Shown here one piece after another: positions 23,691 to 31,487 of a DNA stretch of 38,986 bases (position 1 is the stretch's first letter; each line of letters starts with the position of its first letter). The DNA comes from Sulfurimonas sp. (GTDB lineage Bacteria > Campylobacterota > Campylobacteria > Campylobacterales > Sulfurimonadaceae). The notes below the pieces were generated by a model. It had not been told where the DNA came from. It saw nothing but the letters and a program-made list of their open reading frames with translations, and made no database searches. Where the stretch lies: NCBI RefSeq assembly GCF_023229025.1, contig NZ_JALOAA010000018.1, positions 1 through 38,986 on the forward strand, written 5' to 3'. Made by a program: the position numbers and the translations under genes.

Positions 23691-24120
23691 ATCTTATCTC
23701 CATCAAACAGGCATCGCACCCATCTAGATAAAAGGCTTTTAGTTTTTTACGTTCATTAAAGCCTATTTTTTTATATAAAGCCATAGCCGCTTCATTATCC
23801 GTGCGCACCTCAAGCAGTAGCGCTTCAAAACCTAAGGAGAGTAGCTCTTTGAGTATACTCTTGAGTAGTTCTTGTGAAATTTTTCTATTACGGTAAGCTT
23901 TGGCTACTCCTATAGAGTAGAGCTTGGCATTTTTACGCTTAATGAGCACCAAAATATAACCTACTATTTTACCCTCAACCTCGGCTACATAAAGTAGATT
24001 ACTCTTTACATGATAAGCAAAGGAAGCTCTTGATAGCGGATAGTTCTCTTTAGTAAAAAGCTCCCCTTCTAGCGCATAAAGTGAAGATGTGTCAGATTTT
24101 AATGCTTTTCTTATTTTCAT
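23671..24120 (-). CDS. GNAT-family N-acetyltransferase (RimI-like)
   Basis: A 149-residue protein with the GNAT fold. The acetyl-CoA loop is IGVAKAYRNRKISQELL (a variant of Q/R-x-x-G-x-G/A), followed by LLEVRTDNEAAMALYKKIGF, which is typical of RimI-like enzymes. The substrate may be a protein N-terminus, an amine or a small molecule. The ATG overlaps the DUF2156 stop as ATGA. Confidence 0.82.
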   Translation of the reverse strand: MKIRKALKSDTSSLYALEGELFTKENYPLSRASFAYHVKSNLLYVAEVEGKIVGYILVLIKRKNAKLYSIGVAKAYRNRKISQELLKSILKELLSLGFEALLLEVRTDNEAAMALYKKIGFNERKKLKAFYLDGCDACLMEIRYDKGVL

Positions 24121-25097
24121 TTTTGATAAATTGTATACTTTGGTACAAGCTTAAATGGACGGTAAGACATCTTAACCTTGCGGAGATTCTCAAATCCCAT
24201 ATCATCGCCTACATTTATATACTCAATGCTGTAGTGCTCTTTTAACATTTTTGAGAACTCTCTAAATATAAACTGCGCACATCCCAAAATCTCAAAATCA
24301 GTTTTTTCTATAATTACGGTTGCCGTATCTTGGTTGATTCTCTCTCCAACGGTAAAGCCTTTTAGCTCGCCGTTAATATAGATGACCAGACCTATTAAGG
24401 AGAGCTCTTCATAATGTTTTAGCATCTGCTTTATGGCATGTCTCTCTTGATGAATACCCTCTAAAAAGACTTCCGCCTCCTCTTTTGGCATATATTTTAC
24501 TCTATCAGAGACCCATTTATTAAAGAGGTGTAGTAACTCATCTTTATGCTTAAGACTATCTAGTTCTTCAACAACAAAATCCGGATAGGACTTCATAAAC
24601 TTGTTTATCTCGGTTCTTTTTGTATGATAGCTGTTTCCACGCAGATCAATCAGCGCACCCGCTTCATAAACATAATCAACAAGTTTTTTCTCAACTAGAT
24701 AAGACTCCAACATCTCAAACATACTCTGCGCTTCATCACTGTTTTGTATAAACTCCTCAAGCATGGAAGCCTGAACATAATCTATGCGAGAGTAGTATGG
24801 AGATGAGTTATTGGCATTCATAACTTCAAAACATCGGATAATAGCATCTGTTATATGCTTTTTCTTTCCTAGAGGAGGAAGGAGCATGGTCAGTTCACCG
24901 CCAGTCATAACAAAGAGACAAAAGCACTTGTTTATAACTGCATAAAATCCGCTGCTGTTTGCAAGCCATACAAAGTTTGCGGCAAATGTATAGTCACTTA
25001 AATCTACATCTACCTTTCCTAGATACTCCTCCATGATAGGCTTTGTAGAAATTGTAAATCGTTTTAACTTCTGTTTATTGACAGTTAAACTTCCCAT
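24117..25097 (-). CDS. DUF2156 protein (phosphatidylglycerol lysyltransferase C-terminal-like)
   Basis: A 326-residue soluble protein with the DUF2156 pattern of two GNAT-like halves: FAANFVWLANSS at the front, YVYEAGALIDLRGNSYHTKR-like central motif with RTEINKFMKSYP, and a C-terminal YINVGDDMGFENLRKVKMSYRP. This family is related to the aminoacyl-transfer domain of MprF, but here lacks membrane helices. The start at 25097 is favoured: AGGAGG lies 6-7 bases before it, and a -10 box at 25121-25126 puts the transcript start near 25114, after the alternative ATG at 25118. It heads an operon with the GNAT and the membrane protein. Confidence 0.82.
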   Translation of the reverse strand: MGSLTVNKQKLKRFTISTKPIMEEYLGKVDVDLSDYTFAANFVWLANSSGFYAVINKCFCLFVMTGGELTMLLPPLGKKKHITDAIIRCFEVMNANNSSPYYSRIDYVQASMLEEFIQNSDEAQSMFEMLESYLVEKKLVDYVYEAGALIDLRGNSYHTKRTEINKFMKSYPDFVVEELDSLKHKDELLHLFNKWVSDRVKYMPKEEAEVFLEGIHQERHAIKQMLKHYEELSLIGLVIYINGELKGFTVGERINQDTATVIIEKTDFEILGCAQFIFREFSKMLKEHYSIEYINVGDDMGFENLRKVKMSYRPFKLVPKYTIYQK

Positions 25098-25103
25098 ATA
25101 TAA

Positions 25104-25126
25104 CCTCCTTAATTTCATAAATTATA
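25104..25126 (-). promoter_or_regulatory. -10 box and ribosome site of the DUF2156 gene
   Basis: On the minus strand TATAAT (25126-25121) is followed by AAGGAGG (25110-25104) and ATG at 25097. The very short leader fixes the start codon. No -35 is clear. Confidence 0.5.
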
Positions 25127-25242
25127 ATGGAATAATACATCTTTTTTTATCATTTGCAACTACTATTTTTTTACCCCTCTCAAAGAGCATATTTTAGGGT
25201 TTTTTTATCTAATAATTAAGGGCGTTATAAGGCGAGTAAATT

Positions 25243-25248
25243 TATAAT
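25243..25248 (+). promoter_or_regulatory. -10 box of tRNA-Gln copy 2
   Basis: TATAAT, about 33 bases before the tRNA. The -35 does not match consensus, in contrast with the perfect promoter of copy 1. Confidence 0.45.
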
Positions 25249-25281
25249 TCCATCCGTTTGATAAAACTACTGTTTAGATAC

Positions 25282-25356
25282 TGGGGTATCGCCAAGCGGT
25301 AAGGCCGCGGCTTTTGGTGCCGCTATTCGGGGGTTCGAATCCCTCTACCCCATCCA
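25282..25356 (+). tRNA. tRNA-Gln (UUG), copy 2
   Basis: 75 bases, identical to the copy at 5831-5905: acceptor TGGGGTA/TACCCCA, anticodon loop TTTTGGT, encoded CCA. The flanks differ from copy 1. Confidence 0.95.
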
Positions 25357-25372
25357 CATGAAAAGATTTTAA

Positions 25373-25471
25373 ATGGACACTACCGATTTTACAACTCTTA
25401 CCATAAGAACTCTTCTACTACTTGTTATAATTTTCATATTTTTCTTTATTCTTAAATCCAAAAAAAAGTAA
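25373..25471 (+). CDS. Tiny single-helix membrane protein (tentative)
   Basis: A 32-codon frame from ATG to TAA, 16 bases after tRNA-Gln. It opens with polar residues (MDTTDFTTLT), has one hydrophobic helix (LLLLVIIFIFFF) and a positive end (KSKKK), which is the layout of a real small membrane protein. The ribosome site (GAAAAGA) is weak and the length allows chance. No homologue is known to me. Confidence 0.35.
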   Translation: MDTTDFTTLTIRTLLLLVIIFIFFFILKSKKK

Positions 25472-25513
25472 ACCTCTACCATATCACATTACAATACTCT
25501 TCAATATAAAAAA

Positions 25514-25531
25514 TGACAATATAGTGACAAT
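25514..25531. promoter_or_regulatory. Direct-repeat box 1 (TGACAAT x2, 11-bp period)
   Basis: TGACAAT-atag-TGACAAT. On the minus strand it reads with TGTCA half-sites 11 bases apart, the form of a Pho box. It lies about 75 bases upstream of the TonB receptor gene. Confidence 0.45.
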
Positions 25532-25533
25532 CT

Positions 25534-25551
25534 TTAACACAAAATTAACAC
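25534..25551. promoter_or_regulatory. Direct-repeat box 2 (TTAACAC x2, 11-bp period)
   Basis: TTAACAC-aaaa-TTAACAC, again 7-4-7 with an AAAA spacer. It follows box 1 by 2 bases. Such sites are bound by OmpR/PhoB-family dimers, so a two-component system may control the receptor. Confidence 0.45.
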
Positions 25552-25552
25552 T

Positions 25553-25597
25553 CCTTAGTTAAAGTTTTAAAAATTAATTTAACTTTTAAAACTAAGG
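25553..25597. promoter_or_regulatory. Palindrome over the leader and ribosome site of the TonB receptor
   Basis: CCTTAGTT (25553-25560) and AACTAAGG (25590-25597) are perfect inverted arms, with more AU pairing inside (for example GTTAAA with TTTAAC). The right arm covers the AAGG ribosome site of the ATG at 25604. It could be an operator, or an mRNA fold that hides the ribosome site. Confidence 0.5.
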
Positions 25598-25603
25598 ATG
25601 ACT

Positions 25604-27697
25604 ATGAAAATTAAATATTCATTAGTGGCTCTACTACTAATTTCCTCTATCAAAGCACAGGAGATAAACTTAGACTCAATCAGCGTAACAGCGACAAAGG
25701 TATCAACAGCAACAAAGGATATATCACAATCCATTGCCGTTGTTGATGAAAAAACAATTGAAGATAAAAACATACTAAACATACAAGAGGCAATTGAGAA
25801 CATCCCCGGTGTAAACGCAGAATCATCTACAAACTCTCCAAGCCCGAGACTTATCATAAGAGGAGCAGGATTAAAAGCAAGATACGGTGTTAGAGAGATT
25901 ATGGTCATGAAAGATGGCGTTCCTCTTACAGACCCCGACTCTTTTACAAGATTTGACTTTATAGACATGCAGGATGTATTAAGCGTAGAAGTACAAAAAG
26001 GCCCCGGCTCTATTAATGCTGTAAACGCTACGGGAGGAGTTATTCAACTAGTTACAAAGTCAGTTTTTCATGAAGATAAAAACAGAGTCAAAATCGGTAT
26101 AGGCGATGATGGGCAAAAGAACTTAAATCTAAAGGTAAGAGAAGCACTCGGTGAAAATGATTTTATCTCAGCTACCATAAGCAAAAGGGAGATTGAGAAC
26201 AGCTGGAGAGACAATAATGAGTTTGACTCTACGCAAGCAACTATCAAGTATGGTCATATCTTTCAAGATGACTCTACAATCGAGAGTGAATTTTCTTATA
26301 CCGAATCAAATATGAATATACCCGCATCTATGAACGCTGCGGAGTTTGAAGAGTTTAAAAAAACAGGTACTCAGCATGACACTAGCTATCAGTGGCAGCA
26401 TAGTGCAAGAGACTCCAAGATATTCTCTATAAATACAAAGTATGAGAAAGAGGTGGGAGATATCGTATATAAACCAAGAGTCTATTTTAACGCTTGGGAG
26501 CACTTTCATCCGGTTAGCGGGATAATAAATGAGAGTGACGACAACAAAGTTTACGGTACCGACTTGGAGCTAAACTACAACCACTCTCTTTTTGGAAATA
26601 GTGCCATTTTTGTCGGCGGTATAACGGCAAAAGCGGATGTAACAAAAGATTCTAAAAAATACAAGTATGCCGACTATGTAACTCTGCCCTCTTCCTCATG
26701 GCCCTTTACACCTTATATAAGCGAGACACTCTCAAACAACAAAGGCGATTTGGCGCAGACTGAAGATAGTACAACAACGCTTTACGGTGCTTATATGATG
26801 GAGACATTTTCACCGACAAACGATTTGACGTTTGACATAAGTTCAAGAGTAGACAAACTAAACTTCGACATAAGCGGAAACGAGATAACGGACTACAGCT
26901 ACAGTGCAAAAAATTATGTAGCGGGAATTGGTCTATATAATATTGACAAGTCATATACGCTGTTTTCTGCAAAACTTGGTGCTCTTTATAAGATAAGCGA
27001 TACTACAAATGCCTATATATCTGTGGCAACGGCGAATCAGGCTCCGACAACAAGCGAACTCTCGGACAACTCATCTCTGGATAAATCTACAAGCGTAAAC
27101 TATGAAGTGGGAGTCAAAACAAGAGCTCAAAATCTCTCTTACGACTTAGCTATTTATGAAAATATTGTCGATGATGAGATTATACAGATAAGAGACGCAA
27201 ACGGAAACTCTATCTATGACAATGCAGGGAAAACGAAAAAGAGAGGTTTGGAGTTCAACGCCCAATATGCTCTAAACAAAGAGTTTGCCCTTGGCGCTTC
27301 TTACGCATACAGTGACTTTCAATTTGTGACGTTTAACGAGTCTGTTGCAGGCTCTTTGGTCTCAAGAGACGGCAACTATCTGCCATATATTCCAAAAAAT
27401 CAGTACTCCTTGTTTGCGACTATGAACTTGCCAAACGGCTTTAAGTCCAGAGTAACGACAAAGAGTTGGGGAAGCTACTACATGGATAACGCAAACACGC
27501 AAAAGTACGAGGGGTATAAGTTTGTAACAGATTTGATGCTCGGTTATGAGTATGAAGCGCACAATATTCAGCTCAACATAAAAAACATCACAAATGTATA
27601 CTATGCTATGGAAGCCCTAAAAGATGTCTACGGAAACGAATCATACAAAGCAGCTGCTCCTATTAGCGGGATGCTTACATACAGCTATAAGTTTTAG
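25604..27697 (+). CDS. TonB-dependent outer-membrane receptor
   Basis: A 697-residue receptor. The signal peptide (about 1-18, ending SIKA) is followed by a TonB-box-like stretch DSISVTATKV. The plug domain (about 30-150) has IPGVNAESS, PRLIIRGAG and QKGPGSINAVNATGGVIQLV; the 22-strand barrel ends in YSYKF. ATG 25604 is chosen because AAGGA lies 5 bases upstream; an ATG at 25598 abuts it. The substrate is unread, but the next gene, 8 bases on, encodes a polyferredoxin-type membrane protein, which suggests a metal or metal complex (iron or copper) that is reduced after uptake. Direct-repeat boxes upstream point to control by an OmpR-type regulator. Confidence 0.92.
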   Translation: MKIKYSLVALLLISSIKAQEINLDSISVTATKVSTATKDISQSIAVVDEKTIEDKNILNIQEAIENIPGVNAESSTNSPSPRLIIRGAGLKARYGVREIMVMKDGVPLTDPDSFTRFDFIDMQDVLSVEVQKGPGSINAVNATGGVIQLVTKSVFHEDKNRVKIGIGDDGQKNLNLKVREALGENDFISATISKREIENSWRDNNEFDSTQATIKYGHIFQDDSTIESEFSYTESNMNIPASMNAAEFEEFKKTGTQHDTSYQWQHSARDSKIFSINTKYEKEVGDIVYKPRVYFNAWEHFHPVSGIINESDDNKVYGTDLELNYNHSLFGNSAIFVGGITAKADVTKDSKKYKYADYVTLPSSSWPFTPYISETLSNNKGDLAQTEDSTTTLYGAYMMETFSPTNDLTFDISSRVDKLNFDISGNEITDYSYSAKNYVAGIGLYNIDKSYTLFSAKLGALYKISDTTNAYISVATANQAPTTSELSDNSSLDKSTSVNYEVGVKTRAQNLSYDLAIYENIVDDEIIQIRDANGNSIYDNAGKTKKRGLEFNAQYALNKEFALGASYAYSDFQFVTFNESVAGSLVSRDGNYLPYIPKNQYSLFATMNLPNGFKSRVTTKSWGSYYMDNANTQKYEGYKFVTDLMLGYEYEAHNIQLNIKNITNVYYAMEALKDVYGNESYKAAAPISGMLTYSYKF

Positions 27698-27705
27698 GAG
27701 AGAAG

Positions 27706-29127
27706 ATGGTTGATTATCAAAAAAGAGACAAGAACGATATATACGGTATCCCTATTTTGGGATTTATTTTTAAAAACAAAATCTTTATAAGGACAGTTCA
27801 GATTTTGGTTTTAGCACTCTTTACCTACGCAATAGTGTTCGGACTTATCTATCCATCAAAGGAGGAGAATATTTTTACGACTGCAGTTTTCTGGTCGCTC
27901 TTTTGGCCACTTTTTGTAGTTGTTACTCTCTCAACTTTTGGAAGAGTTTTTTGCGGAATCTGTCCACATGGTTTTATAGGAAAATATATAACAAAATATG
28001 GTCTGAAAAAAAAGATGCCAAAACAGTTAGCAAATCCCTTCATAGGGGTATCTTTGCTTCTTATCGGGTTTTGGGTTGTTTACTATATCTACCCGCAAGC
28101 TTACAAAAGCCCGCTAGCTGCTGCAATCTTTTTTATAATATTAACTCTTATCGCTATTGTCTTTTTTGACATATTTGATGATATGAGCTACTGTAAGCAT
28201 ATATGCCCTATAGGCACGATGATGCGCGGGTTTTCAAAAGTATCTTTTACAACTCTTGGTACTTACAGCGACACATGTAAAAGCTGCGCTACATTTGAGT
28301 GCGCTGATGCATGTTCATACAATCTAAAACCTTTTACGTTTGATAAAAGAGGAGAGATGTCTGACTGTACCTTGTGTATGGACTGTAGCAGCGCATGTGA
28401 AGCAGTCAGCTTTAAACTTGTAAAACCATCTGAGTCGCTCTTTAAAAAGTTTCAGATAAAAAAAGTGGAGGTTTGGGCGTTTATACTTATAACCGCGGCT
28501 ATTTCGATTACAATGTCTTTTCATCATGCACTCGGACGCTTAGCAATTGCGGATGAGTTTATCTGGTCTAAGATGGGACTCTTTTTAGAAGAGAAGATTG
28601 GTATAGTAGGGCTTGACTATGTCGGCATAAGCGCCCTTGTTTTTGCACTTATAATTACACTCTCTTTAGTCTACTTCGGTATGTACATGGCTTCAAAGTT
28701 TTTAAAAGAGGATTTTAACAAGGTGTTCTACACTCTTGGGTATGCATTTGCACCTATATTTATCATAGGCGGTCTCTCTCATACTTATGAGTTCTTCTTT
28801 GTTCACAACTACAGCGATATTGCAAACGGGTTTATGCAGGGCTTTTTTATCTCCGGAGGCGAGATAGAACCACTTGCAACAAGAAAAGATCCTTGGATTA
28901 AAATATTTGGCGTTATGAACTATATAGCAATAGTATGGGCATTTTTTATAATGGCAAAAAGAGTGAATTTTTTTACCGCATCAAAAGGAGCTAAAATATT
29001 AGCTTTTGTATTTGCGTCAAGCCTGATTATATTTTATCTATGGCTCAATGTCTACAAAGGGTACGCTTTTAAAACATACGGTGTAAAAAACCACTCCCAC
29101 GCTCATGTTATTCAAACAGATAAGTAG
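27706..29127 (+). CDS. NapH/NosR/CcoG-like membrane polyferredoxin
   Basis: A 473-residue membrane protein. Helices at about 30-50, 60-85, 107-127 and 135-155 carry the paired motifs CGICPHG (near residue 85) and CKHICPIG (near 165), typical of NapH, NosR and CcoG. A soluble segment then has two cysteine clusters, CKSCATFECADAC and CTLCMDCSSAC, that should bind two [4Fe-4S] clusters. Several further helices follow to the C-terminus, with many His (HHALGRL, SHTYEFFFVHNY) and a His-rich end (KNHSHAHVIQ). There is no N-terminal FMN domain as in NosR. It passes electrons across the inner membrane, probably to reduce the receptor's cargo. AGGAGAGAAG before the ATG; 8 bases after the receptor gene. 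Confidence 0.85.
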   Translation: MVDYQKRDKNDIYGIPILGFIFKNKIFIRTVQILVLALFTYAIVFGLIYPSKEENIFTTAVFWSLFWPLFVVVTLSTFGRVFCGICPHGFIGKYITKYGLKKKMPKQLANPFIGVSLLLIGFWVVYYIYPQAYKSPLAAAIFFIILTLIAIVFFDIFDDMSYCKHICPIGTMMRGFSKVSFTTLGTYSDTCKSCATFECADACSYNLKPFTFDKRGEMSDCTLCMDCSSACEAVSFKLVKPSESLFKKFQIKKVEVWAFILITAAISITMSFHHALGRLAIADEFIWSKMGLFLEEKIGIVGLDYVGISALVFALIITLSLVYFGMYMASKFLKEDFNKVFYTLGYAFAPIFIIGGLSHTYEFFFVHNYSDIANGFMQGFFISGGEIEPLATRKDPWIKIFGVMNYIAIVWAFFIMAKRVNFFTASKGAKILAFVFASSLIIFYLWLNVYKGYAFKTYGVKNHSHAHVIQTDK

Positions 29128-29609
29128 CGAGGAATTAGACTTTTAATTTTTTTATATATCTTCTTAAAATCGGTTGAGTAAACTCTATTTTGGGCTATGG
29201 AGGTCATAAAGTTTGTATCTCTATTCCATCTTGGAACTATGTGCATGTGGATATGCTCAGCTATCCCTGCACCCCCTGCACTTCCTAGATTCATCCCGAT
29301 ATTTACTCCATGCGCGCCAAAGCCATCTTTTAAAAGCCTAACGCTTTTTTGAGCCAAAGAGCTTATATGTAACCAAATCTCACTTGGTAAATCCTCTAAC
29401 TTGTCTGTATGAAGATGAGGGATTATCATAAAATGCCCCGGTGTGTAAGGATAACGGTTCATTACTATAAAGCAGTGCTCATCACGGTAAAGCACTTGAA
29501 GCTCCTCATCCTCTTTTTCGTTAGCGCTTATATGGCAAAATACACAACCCTCTATCTTTTTGCTTGTTACATACTCATCTCGCCATGGTGCATATAAAAT
29601 ATCTTTCAT
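29112..29609 (-). CDS. HIT-family nucleotide hydrolase/phosphorylase-like protein
   Basis: A 165-residue HIT protein with the catalytic triad H119, H121, H123 (AEHIHMHIVPRW) and a possible zinc pair C22-x-x-C25 (GCVFCHI). Its length and GHFMIIPHLHT resemble the Ap4A-phosphorylase-like HIT branch; it likely acts on diadenosine or other AMP-containing nucleotides in the cytosol. Its last 16 bases overlap the end of the polyferredoxin gene on the other strand. Confidence 0.9.
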   Translation of the reverse strand: MKDILYAPWRDEYVTSKKIEGCVFCHISANEKEDEELQVLYRDEHCFIVMNRYPYTPGHFMIIPHLHTDKLEDLPSEIWLHISSLAQKSVRLLKDGFGAHGVNIGMNLGSAGGAGIAEHIHMHIVPRWNRDTNFMTSIAQNRVYSTDFKKIYKKIKSLIPRYLSV

Positions 29610-29634
29610 AATTTAACCCTTTCATTAAAATCTC

Positions 29635-29650
29635 TGACACGAATGTGTCA
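29635..29650 (-). terminator. Small hairpin upstream of the HIT gene
   Basis: TGACAC and GTGTCA form a perfect 6-bp stem with a GAAT loop, 25 bases before the HIT start. No T-run follows. Confidence 0.3.
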
Positions 29651-29671
29651 AACTTCAGTGCCAAAGCGACT

Positions 29672-29706
29672 AGCGCAGCAAAGAGGAATTTACTTCCTCT
29701 TGCGCT
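29672..29706 (-). terminator. Strong hairpin after the TRAP operon
   Basis: AAGAGGAA (29681-29688) pairs with TTCCTCTT (29694-29701), with an outer AGCGC/GCGCT stem and a 4-base bulge on one side. It begins 5 bases after the dctM stop. No clean T-run is seen, so it is either a weak terminator or a 3'-end stability element. Confidence 0.5.
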
Positions 29707-29711
29707 TAAAT

Positions 29712-30995
29712 CTATAAAAATGCAAAAACAAGGTTCGGAAACAGAATTACCAAACCAAGCGCTAAAATTTGAAGCAGGACAAAGGGGATTATTCCCTTGT
29801 AAATATCCATACTCTTTATGCTATCTCCTGCTACTCCTTTTAAGAAAAAGAGCGAGAGCCCAAAGGGTGGAGTTAAAAAGGAGATTTGAAGATTTAGCGC
29901 TATTAAAATAGCAAACCAAACAGGATCAATGCCAAACGCATGCATAACCGGTACCAAAATTGGAACAATTATAAAACTTATCTCTATAAAATCTATAAAA
30001 AACCCTAGTATAAAAATACTAAGCATTGCAATTGCAATAAAAAACCAAACATTACCGATATCTTGGCTAAAAAACTCTAAAATTAAGTCACTTCCGCCAA
30101 GCTCATTAAAGACAAGTGAAAAAGCGGTCGCCCCAATAAGTATCATAAAAATCATCCCGCTTAATTTCACACTGCCAAGGGTTGCATATTTGAGCATCTC
30201 AAAGTTAATCGATTTGTTAAAAGCTGACAGCACAAGTGCTCCCAAAGCACCAAAAGCGGCTGACTCGGTAGGAGAAGCAATCCCTGCAAATATGCTTCCT
30301 AAAACAGCTACCATCAAAAGCAGAGGCGGAACAATAGCTGTGATAATCTCTTTTGCACTTATCTCTTTTACATCTTTGGCAACAGGAGCCGCTTCGGGCT
30401 TATAGTGTGAGTAAATCAAGATATATATGGTGTAGAGCGCTACTAGAACTAATCCCGGTAAAACTGCGCCCATGAAGAGTTCACCGACACTAACACTCAT
30501 AACATCGCCTAAAATAATCAAAATAATAGAGGGCGGAATAATCTGCCCCAATGTCCCACTTGATGCTATAGTCGCAGAAGCCAAACCTTTATCATAACCC
30601 GCCTTTAACATCAGTGGAAGCGCAATAACACTTATCATAACAACGCTTGCGGATACAACTCCGGTAGAGGCTGCAAGCATTGCACCGACTAAAACAACAC
30701 TAACTGCCAAACCACCTCTGACACCGCGAAACATAGAACTCATGGCAATGAGGAGCTTCTCAGCCATAAGCGATTTCTCAAGTATCAATCCCATCACAAT
30801 AAAGAGCGGAACTGCCATAAGAGTAGTGTTGCTCATAATCCCATATATTCTAAAAGGCAAAACAGAAAAAACATCAAAACCAACTTCGGGGATTAAAAAT
30901 GCAAAAGCGATAGCCGCAGTTCCAAAGACAAAAGCAACCGGAATACCGACCATCAGAAGTGCTAAAACAACTACAAACATAAACAGAGAAATCAT
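29712..30995 (-). CDS. dctM: TRAP transporter large permease DctM
   Basis: A 427-residue inner-membrane protein with about 12-13 helices. Family signatures: GIPVAFVFGTAAIAF at the front, NTTLMAVPLFIVMGLILEKS, LGQIIPPSIILIILGD and TPPFGLSLFFLKGV. It is the sodium-driven channel subunit of a TRAP transporter for organic acids or similar solutes. Its ATG overlaps the dctQ stop (ATGA). No substrate-binding DctP gene lies next to it. Confidence 0.93.
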   Translation of the reverse strand: MISLFMFVVVLALLMVGIPVAFVFGTAAIAFAFLIPEVGFDVFSVLPFRIYGIMSNTTLMAVPLFIVMGLILEKSLMAEKLLIAMSSMFRGVRGGLAVSVVLVGAMLAASTGVVSASVVMISVIALPLMLKAGYDKGLASATIASSGTLGQIIPPSIILIILGDVMSVSVGELFMGAVLPGLVLVALYTIYILIYSHYKPEAAPVAKDVKEISAKEIITAIVPPLLLMVAVLGSIFAGIASPTESAAFGALGALVLSAFNKSINFEMLKYATLGSVKLSGMIFMILIGATAFSLVFNELGGSDLILEFFSQDIGNVWFFIAIAMLSIFILGFFIDFIEISFIIVPILVPVMHAFGIDPVWFAILIALNLQISFLTPPFGLSLFFLKGVAGDSIKSMDIYKGIIPFVLLQILALGLVILFPNLVFAFL

Positions 30996-31477
30996 AATGC
31001 TCTCCAGATGTCAAAGTTTGTTTTTGCTTCTTTTATGGCGCCAAGTGACAAAAATATAAATGAAAGCGGCATAAGTGCTTTAACTAAAAAGCGATACTCC
31101 AATCCTCCGGGGTTTGAAGATGCTTCATTTTGAAGATAGCTCATGCTTACGAAATCTATACCTATATAAATAATTAAAAATGAGAACGGAAGAATAAAAA
31201 AGAGCGAAGAGATGATGTTTACAAGAGCTTTTGTTTTATCTGAAAAAGAGGCGTAAAATATATCTACTCTTACATGTGCATTCTCTCTTAGAGTATATGC
31301 GATACCAAAGAGAATCACTATGTCAAAGAGATGCCACTCCAGCTCCTGAAGCGCAACCGAGCCACCTGAGAAAAGATAACGAACGGTCGCATCATAAACA
31401 ACAAGCAGAACTAAAAGAACTAGTATGAAAGCTGTGAAGTATCCAAGGTATTTTATGGTTTTATCTATCAGCTTCAT
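30992..31477 (-). CDS. dctQ: TRAP transporter small permease DctQ
   Basis: A 161-residue protein with four helices and the DctQ patterns LQELEWHLFDIVILFGIAYTLRENAHVRVDIFY and LGAIKEAKTNF near the end. It is the partner of DctM and overlaps it by 4 bases. It begins 10 bases after the murF stop, so these transport genes are attached to a cell-wall operon and probably co-transcribed. Confidence 0.9.
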   Translation of the reverse strand: MKLIDKTIKYLGYFTAFILVLLVLLVVYDATVRYLFSGGSVALQELEWHLFDIVILFGIAYTLRENAHVRVDIFYASFSDKTKALVNIISSLFFILPFSFLIIYIGIDFVSMSYLQNEASSNPGGLEYRFLVKALMPLSFIFLSLGAIKEAKTNFDIWRAL

Positions 31478-31487
31478 TTAACTAGAC

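Noticed and set aside
25282..25356. tRNA-Gln copy 2 as an integration site
   Set aside because: No integrase or matching direct repeat of the tRNA end lies nearby; the duplicate gene is complete.
25472..25597. Possible cobalamin riboswitch upstream of the TonB receptor
   Set aside because: The leader is under 130 bases and AU-rich, with repeats and a palindrome but no B12-box-like sequence.
29645..29911. 88-codon plus-strand frame over the dctM end and hairpin
   Set aside because: Mostly antisense to dctM; the remainder is the hairpin. No ribosome site or domain.
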